Below, one piece after another: positions 60,535 through 64,000 of a stretch of 64,000 nt of DNA. The DNA lies in the IMG/VR virus record IMGVR_UViG_3300012582_000004, positions 248,001 through 312,000 of that record. One strand, given 5' to 3'. The notes under the pieces are model-generated. The model was given only the letters and a program-made list of their open reading frames with translations, was not told where the DNA came from and made no database searches. Made by a program: the position numbers and the translations under genes. How positions within the stretch are numbered: the first letter of the stretch is position 1; every line of letters begins with the position of its first letter. Source of the stretch: a virus.

Positions 60535-60717
60535 ATGAAAATAGTAATAATTCAAGTTTTATTATTCTTATTGGGAGTAGTATTATTAATCGTAGATGGT
60601 AGCGGCGGACATATAGCAAATGCATCATTTATATCGGTATTGGGTATAGTATCTTGTGTGATAGGTATTGGACTTTCCCAATTATTGGGACTTATAAGTT
60701 CATTAAAGAAGAAGTAA
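60535..60717 (+). CDS. Two-helix membrane protein
   Basis: A 60-residue protein with helices at about 3-20 and 31-54 and a final SLKKK. A terminator follows at once. Function unknown. Confidence 0.6.
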   Translation: MKIVIIQVLLFLLGVVLLIVDGSGGHIANASFISVLGIVSCVIGIGLSQLLGLISSLKKK

Positions 60718-60723
60718 TAAAAT

Positions 60724-60745
60724 GGAGTTTAAACTCCCTTTTATT
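60724..60745 (+). terminator. Intrinsic terminator
   Basis: GGAGTTTAAACTCC is a perfect palindrome followed by CTTTTATTTTT. A frame starting at 60722 runs through it and is therefore not used as start of the next gene. Confidence 0.75.
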
Positions 60746-60772
60746 TTTATATATAGTAAAAATAGCTATTAT

Positions 60773-61486
60773 ATGGTTTTTAATTTTAACTTACATTCTA
60801 TACTCGAATCAAAAGAAGCTGATTTTGATAAAGTAATTAAACTTTCTCAAATGAATACTAACAGAGGAGCTTCCGCTGGCGAAGAAGCAAATGCTATATC
60901 TTTAGCAAAGCAATTAGTTAAAAAGAATAATTTCACACGCGAAGATTTTAAAGGTAAAATAGATGATGCAATTCTAATTTCAATTTTTGGTAAATTAAAA
61001 CCATCTGCTAAAAAAGAACATCCATTCGAAAGAGATGAAAGACAATATCAAGAAGATAAATCTAAGAAAAAAGATTTTATTGATTTAGTAGATGATGAAG
61101 GTAAAAAAGTATCATTGAGAAAAATTAAATTAAACTTTGGTGATAAAAATGGTGGTATGTTAGATGTATTAATTGAAGATGAATATGATTTATTTGACCA
61201 ATTTATCAATTCTCCTTTTTATACATTTATGGATTGGGGTAATAATGGTATGCCAACACGCACTACAAATTCTCGTATTGATATAGTACATACAAGTTGG
61301 TTTGAGCCCGCGGATAAAGGTGCTTTAAGTGCATGGTTTTTTGAAAAAATAACAGGTAAAACTATTGGTGGATTTGCATTGTTTCCCACTAAATGGAGAT
61401 ATGATGGTAAAAACTTCACATTCAAAACACCACCTTATCCAATATTATTTATAGTACCAGAAAAAATTGCAGGAAATTATATGTAA
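60773..61486 (+). CDS. Protein with DUF2786-like N terminus
   Basis: A 237-residue protein from the ATG at 60773, beyond the terminator hairpin. NRGASAGEEANAISLAKQLV (about 30-49) resembles DUF2786, a short domain with GExxxAxxxAxxL. The middle is acidic; the C-terminal half contains WFFEKITGKTIGGFALFPTK. Function unknown. Confidence 0.6.
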   Translation: MVFNFNLHSILESKEADFDKVIKLSQMNTNRGASAGEEANAISLAKQLVKKNNFTREDFKGKIDDAILISIFGKLKPSAKKEHPFERDERQYQEDKSKKKDFIDLVDDEGKKVSLRKIKLNFGDKNGGMLDVLIEDEYDLFDQFINSPFYTFMDWGNNGMPTRTTNSRIDIVHTSWFEPADKGALSAWFFEKITGKTIGGFALFPTKWRYDGKNFTFKTPPYPILFIVPEKIAGNYM

Positions 61487-61496
61487 TATTAAAAAT

Positions 61497-61518
61497 GGAG
61501 TTTTTAGACTCCTTTTTT
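61497..61518. terminator. Intrinsic terminator
   Basis: GGAGT (61497-61501) pairs with ACTCC (61508-61512) before TTTTTT, just after the previous gene and at the end of the convergent gene. Confidence 0.7.
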
Positions 61519-61704
61519 ATTTTTATAAATTTTATTCCAATCAGATACTACAGCATTCCAATCGGATATTAATGCATCTTTATCAGACTTAAAAATATCA
61601 CTGCTATTTATATCCATATCTTCATATGTATTATAATTACCCACTATATTAAATATAGAACCCATTCCCTTAAAGAAATTGGATATAAAGCTTTTAAATT
61701 TCAT
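61504..61704 (-). CDS. Small conserved-type protein (KGMGSIFNIVG)
   Basis: A 66-residue protein from the ATG at 61704: FISNFFKGMGSIFNIVG, then ALISDWNAVVSDWNKI. I recall the same order (KGxGSxFxIxG...D...DW..V..D) in short phage and Bacteroidota proteins. Function unknown. Confidence 0.6.
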   Translation of the reverse strand: MKFKSFISNFFKGMGSIFNIVGNYNTYEDMDINSSDIFKSDKDALISDWNAVVSDWNKIYKNKKGV

Positions 61705-61763
61705 ATTAATATTTTTATTCAAATAATTCACAATCATTTTTATTTATTTTAAAAAAGCTACTC

Positions 61764-62144
61764 TTAATTTCCACACTTTAACTTTAAAACTGTTTCTTGA
61801 AATGTCTTGAATAATTCAGGCTCATCATCAAAATATTTTAAATAGGTATCTTCCAACTCCATATCATCGAGAGCCTTCATAATATAATCACCAACATCAT
61901 CAGAAAGTAAATCATATATTTTATCTATGATCTCATCAAAGTTACTATCTGTAACATCTTTATATTCTCTACCTGTAGAAAAATAACTACCTATCTCTAT
62001 CTTATTTCTTCCTGAATAATATAAATTATACACAGATTCAGCAGAATAAATTGTTTTCATAGGTACATGATATAATGTTATCATACCATTAATACTTCTA
62101 ACACTTAAAATGGCATCTCTTAATTTGTCTTTTGTTATATTCAT
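61764..62144 (-). CDS. Hypothetical acidic protein
   Basis: A 126-residue protein: a helical start (KDKLRDAILSVRSI), a strand-rich centre and an acidic helical end (LDDMELEDTYLKYFDDEPE). Not recognised. Confidence 0.55.
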   Translation of the reverse strand: MNITKDKLRDAILSVRSINGMITLYHVPMKTIYSAESVYNLYYSGRNKIEIGSYFSTGREYKDVTDSNFDEIIDKIYDLLSDDVGDYIMKALDDMELEDTYLKYFDDEPELFKTFQETVLKLKCGN

Positions 62145-62147
62145 ATC

Positions 62148-62459
62148 TTATTTGAAACCTGTTCTTTTTAGATTCATTATTTGTTTATCACTTATATCAA
62201 AAAAAGTTATTTTTAATTTTATTCCAAATCGTTTTATAATATGTCTAATATAGGGTTCTAAGAAACTATTTTCTTTATTTTTAATTATAATATAAAGTAT
62301 ATAAACTTTTTCACCTCTTATAAAATCATATGAAAAAACATCATATCCTTTATCAATAATCTCTATCCCATCAATAGAAAATTTAGATATTAGACTTTTT
62401 GATGTCTTTTCTGCCTTATTGGTTTTTTGAAGTAAAGATACTCTATAATATTTATACAT
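62148..62459 (-). CDS. Small protein with ENSFLxxYIxxxIKxF domain
   Basis: A 103-residue protein whose SIDGIEIIDKGYDVFSYDFI and ENSFLEPYIRHIIKRFGI match the C-terminal domain of 40421-41125. Here the domain stands alone. Function unknown. Confidence 0.6.
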   Translation of the reverse strand: MYKYYRVSLLQKTNKAEKTSKSLISKFSIDGIEIIDKGYDVFSYDFIRGEKVYILYIIIKNKENSFLEPYIRHIIKRFGIKLKITFFDISDKQIMNLKRTGFK

Positions 62460-62650
62460 TATAAATTCAATTTTTCGATTCTTTCTTTTCTTGTTTCTAT
62501 TTTGGTATCATCAAATTCTAACATACCCAATTGTAAATATTCTTTAATTTCTTTTATACTAATCATATGCATTGGAAATGATTCTATTTCACTAGTTATA
62601 GCATTTATTGTATAAATTCTACCATCATTACGTAAATAATATTTTTTCAT
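62459..62650 (-). CDS. Tailed small protein
   Basis: A 63-residue protein: MKKYYLRNDGRIYTINAITS, with a final ETRKERIEKLNL type II tail. One-base overlap with its neighbour; it lies 24 kb from the main arrays. Confidence 0.65.
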   Translation of the reverse strand: MKKYYLRNDGRIYTINAITSEIESFPMHMISIKEIKEYLQLGMLEFDDTKIETRKERIEKLNL

Positions 62651-62652
62651 AA

Positions 62653-63090
62653 TTAATTAAGATGTCTATTATCTTTGTGTTCTCCTTTAGGTGCATTATT
62701 ATGTGTCCATAATCTCGCAAAAGGTGTTGTGAAATTATTATTGTAAATCTGTGTATCGTCTATATGTAGAGTAATTTCATGATCTCTACAATAGTCTCCT
62801 TTAGTTCTATCCCATACATCATCATCAATTTTAGGGATATTGAATTTTACATGATGTCCAATTATTTCAGTGCCAATTTCTCTATGGTAATCAAAAATAG
62901 AGAAACTATGTGTAAATGGAATATCCAGTTCTTTTAACTTATCAATACACAAAGGTGTCCAAGTCATACCAGTAATGATATGTACTTCACCACCTTGTGC
63001 AATTACAGCTTTAGCTAAAAACGAAATGATTTCTGGTACAGCATCTAATACACCGTGCCAATCAATTCCAAGTTTAAAAGATTTGTTCAT
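62653..63090 (-). CDS. HAD-like phosphatase family protein
   Basis: A 145-residue protein with GIDWHGVLD near residue 8 (D10 as possible nucleophile, H12 in the place of the second Asp), HIITGMT near 38 and LHIDDTQIY near 110 (motif IV-type acid pair). This is the order of motifs of HAD hydrolases; some phage members act as 5' nucleotidases or kinase-phosphatase parts. The missing second Asp makes the activity uncertain. Confidence 0.65.
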   Translation of the reverse strand: MNKSFKLGIDWHGVLDAVPEIISFLAKAVIAQGGEVHIITGMTWTPLCIDKLKELDIPFTHSFSIFDYHREIGTEIIGHHVKFNIPKIDDDVWDRTKGDYCRDHEITLHIDDTQIYNNNFTTPFARLWTHNNAPKGEHKDNRHLN

Positions 63091-63091
63091 A

Positions 63092-63268
63092 TTATCTACG
63101 ATTATATCTTCTTCTTTTTGGTGTTGATAAATTTTCGTCTATTTTATAATATTTACTATTACCACTAAATAGTGATTCATATTCAGCTTTTTCGATGTTA
63201 GCTAATTCTTCATCAATTGTTCCATTCTCTCTTAATGGGTAACCTTTATTATTTCTTACTACTGACAT
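63092..63268 (-). CDS. Small protein with basic end
   Basis: A 58-residue protein: MSVVRNNKGYPLRENGTIDE, an ELANIEKAEYESLF helix, end TPKRRRYNRR. The final Arg/Lys cluster suggests nucleic-acid binding. It overlaps the upstream gene by 10 bp. Confidence 0.55.
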   Translation of the reverse strand: MSVVRNNKGYPLRENGTIDEELANIEKAEYESLFSGNSKYYKIDENLSTPKRRRYNRR

Positions 63269-63480
63269 ATGCTATTAATTTTACGTTCTAAATATACAAT
63301 TTTTAATTTAGTACAAGTTATTCCATGTCCTAAACAATCAGATGAATATTTGCTCCACATATTCTCAAAATTAACCAACTCTGCTTTTAAGTATGTAATT
63401 GCTTTTTCAATTGAACCATGTTCTTTCACATCGTTTTCGGCTCTTTCAACTACTTTGTATTTTTTTTCTTGTTCAGACAT
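63259..63480 (-). CDS. Hypothetical helical protein
   Basis: A 73-residue helical protein (VVERAENDVKEHGSIEKAIT, LKAELVNFENMWSKYSSD). Three cysteines near the end. Not recognised. Confidence 0.55.
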   Translation of the reverse strand: MSEQEKKYKVVERAENDVKEHGSIEKAITYLKAELVNFENMWSKYSSDCLGHGITCTKLKIVYLERKINSICQ

Positions 63481-63482
63481 AA

Positions 63483-63665
63483 CTAAATTTTTAAACCTAT
63501 CATTCCTTTACATGGAGATTTTCTATTATTATGACACTCCATAAACTCTATATTCAAATTATTTTTTACTTTTTTAAGGCCATTGAGTTTAGCTTCAATA
63601 GCTTTTTGATTATTTATAGAAGATGCTGTTGAAAACGGACAGCCCGTACATGGTTTATTTTTCAT
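63483..63665 (-). CDS. Cys-rich protein (CTGCPF motif)
   Basis: A 60-residue protein from the ATG at 63665: PCTGCPFSTAS, and MECHNNRKSPCKGMIG at the end. C-x2-C...C-H...C resembles the DUF6283 pattern (PCxxCPW...CH...CxG) as I remember it, possibly metal-binding. Function unknown. Confidence 0.55.
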   Translation of the reverse strand: MKNKPCTGCPFSTASSINNQKAIEAKLNGLKKVKNNLNIEFMECHNNRKSPCKGMIGLKI

Positions 63666-63667
63666 TG

Positions 63668-63991
63668 TTAAGGATTTTGTATTTCCCATTCAGCAATTAA
63701 TTTATCAATATCAAATATTATTGTATGGTAATATAGCATTTTCTCAGAAGTTTCTAAAGTGAGAATCGTATCATTTGTATTGATAAAATATTCTCTCATT
63801 ATTTCTAATAATACTTCAGGTGTATCGGTGTTCATTTTTTTACAAACTAATTCTCTACATTCTGTTATTTCCATGAATTCAATTACATCATCAATAATTA
63901 ATATTTCATTTCCCAACTCCCATGGTTTACTTTCATCACTAATTTTAGAAGAAATTGATATTAATTCTTCTTTAAAGTTTTTTAAAATCAT
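63668..63991 (-). CDS. Hypothetical protein
   Basis: A 107-residue protein: NFKEELISISSKISDESK, VIEFMEITECRELVCKKM, IIFDIDKLIAEWEIQNP. Not recognised. Its start is close to the right edge; any promoter lies beyond the window. Confidence 0.55.
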   Translation of the reverse strand: MILKNFKEELISISSKISDESKPWELGNEILIIDDVIEFMEITECRELVCKKMNTDTPEVLLEIMREYFINTNDTILTLETSEKMLYYHTIIFDIDKLIAEWEIQNP

Positions 63992-64000
63992 TATAAAAAT

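Noticed and set aside
60722-60772. 17-residue N-terminal extension of the DUF2786-like gene
   Set aside because: The frame is formed by a terminator palindrome and its T run; the next ATG at 60773 fits better.

Overview
The window looks like the accessory, small-gene part of a large tailed-phage genome infecting a Bacteroidota (Flavobacterium/Bacteroides-like) host. It is strongly AT-rich and packed with about 190 mostly tiny genes. Many of these overlap as ATGA or TAATG. Nearly all promoters that can be read on one gene set match the Bacteroidota housekeeping consensus (TTTG, 20 bp, TAnnTTTG). Recognisable phage or nucleic-acid genes are a T4 endonuclease V (DenV) homologue, a ClpX-type unfoldase, a terminase-like ATPase remnant, an HNH endonuclease, a cold-shock-domain protein, a MESH1-like (p)ppGpp hydrolase, a 2OG-Fe(II) oxygenase-like protein and two ABC-type ATPases. 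No capsid, portal, polymerase, ribosomal RNA, CRISPR array or insertion sequence was seen. TAA, TAG and TGA are all used as stops, so the code is standard.

Layout. 1-3.8 kb: tandem family-A paralogues with zinc-ribbon, metalloprotease and several decayed remnants. 3.9-6.5 kb: plus-strand run of small genes, the first one frameshifted. 6.5-10 kb: a trypsin-like protease, an HNH protein and a degenerate TerL-like protein. 10.2-15.5 kb (plus) and 15.6-19.8 kb (minus): facing arrays of small proteins. 19.9-20.1 kb: two unusual Glu-type tRNAs. 20.2-29.5 kb: minus-strand genes in many short transcription units, each with its own host-type promoter. 29.7-39.8 kb: the largest plus-strand array of small tailed proteins, ending in a cold-shock and a HicA-like protein. 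39.8-49.5 kb: minus-strand genes including ClpX. 49.5-52.5 kb: plus-strand run with DenV. 52.5-56.6 kb: minus-strand run with a second metalloprotease and more tailed proteins. 56.8-64 kb: short mixed runs with proteins whose N termini resemble T4 capsid-targeting sequences.

The most striking pattern is a C-terminal tail carried by about 50 otherwise diverse proteins (hand count). Type I tails read roughly F-x-T-x-x-E-[YH]-R-K-x-x-I-[IE]-x-L-[LI]-end. Type II tails read roughly N-x-R-K-x-[RK]-I-x-x-L-[NK]-[LI]-end. In front of the tail sit short beta-rich domains, many with a GDxV/GDxL SH3-like or F-x-K-G-x-x-Y core. The tail is kept at protein level with synonymous codon changes, on both strands and in genes at array ends, so it is unlikely to be only a translational-coupling signal. 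A phage ClpX lacking the zinc-binding domain is encoded in the same window. A shared docking or degradation tag is one testable explanation.

Two promoter classes organise expression. Class 1 is the host-type promoter, often placed so that transcripts would start at or within a few bases of the ATG (leaderless). Class 2 is AAAACTTT, 13-14 bp, CTATAAT, found at the heads of the array operons and of the family-A genes, and is presumably phage-specific. A sequence identical to the 3' tail of 16S rRNA (ACCTCCTTTCT) recurs near gene junctions of the first array.
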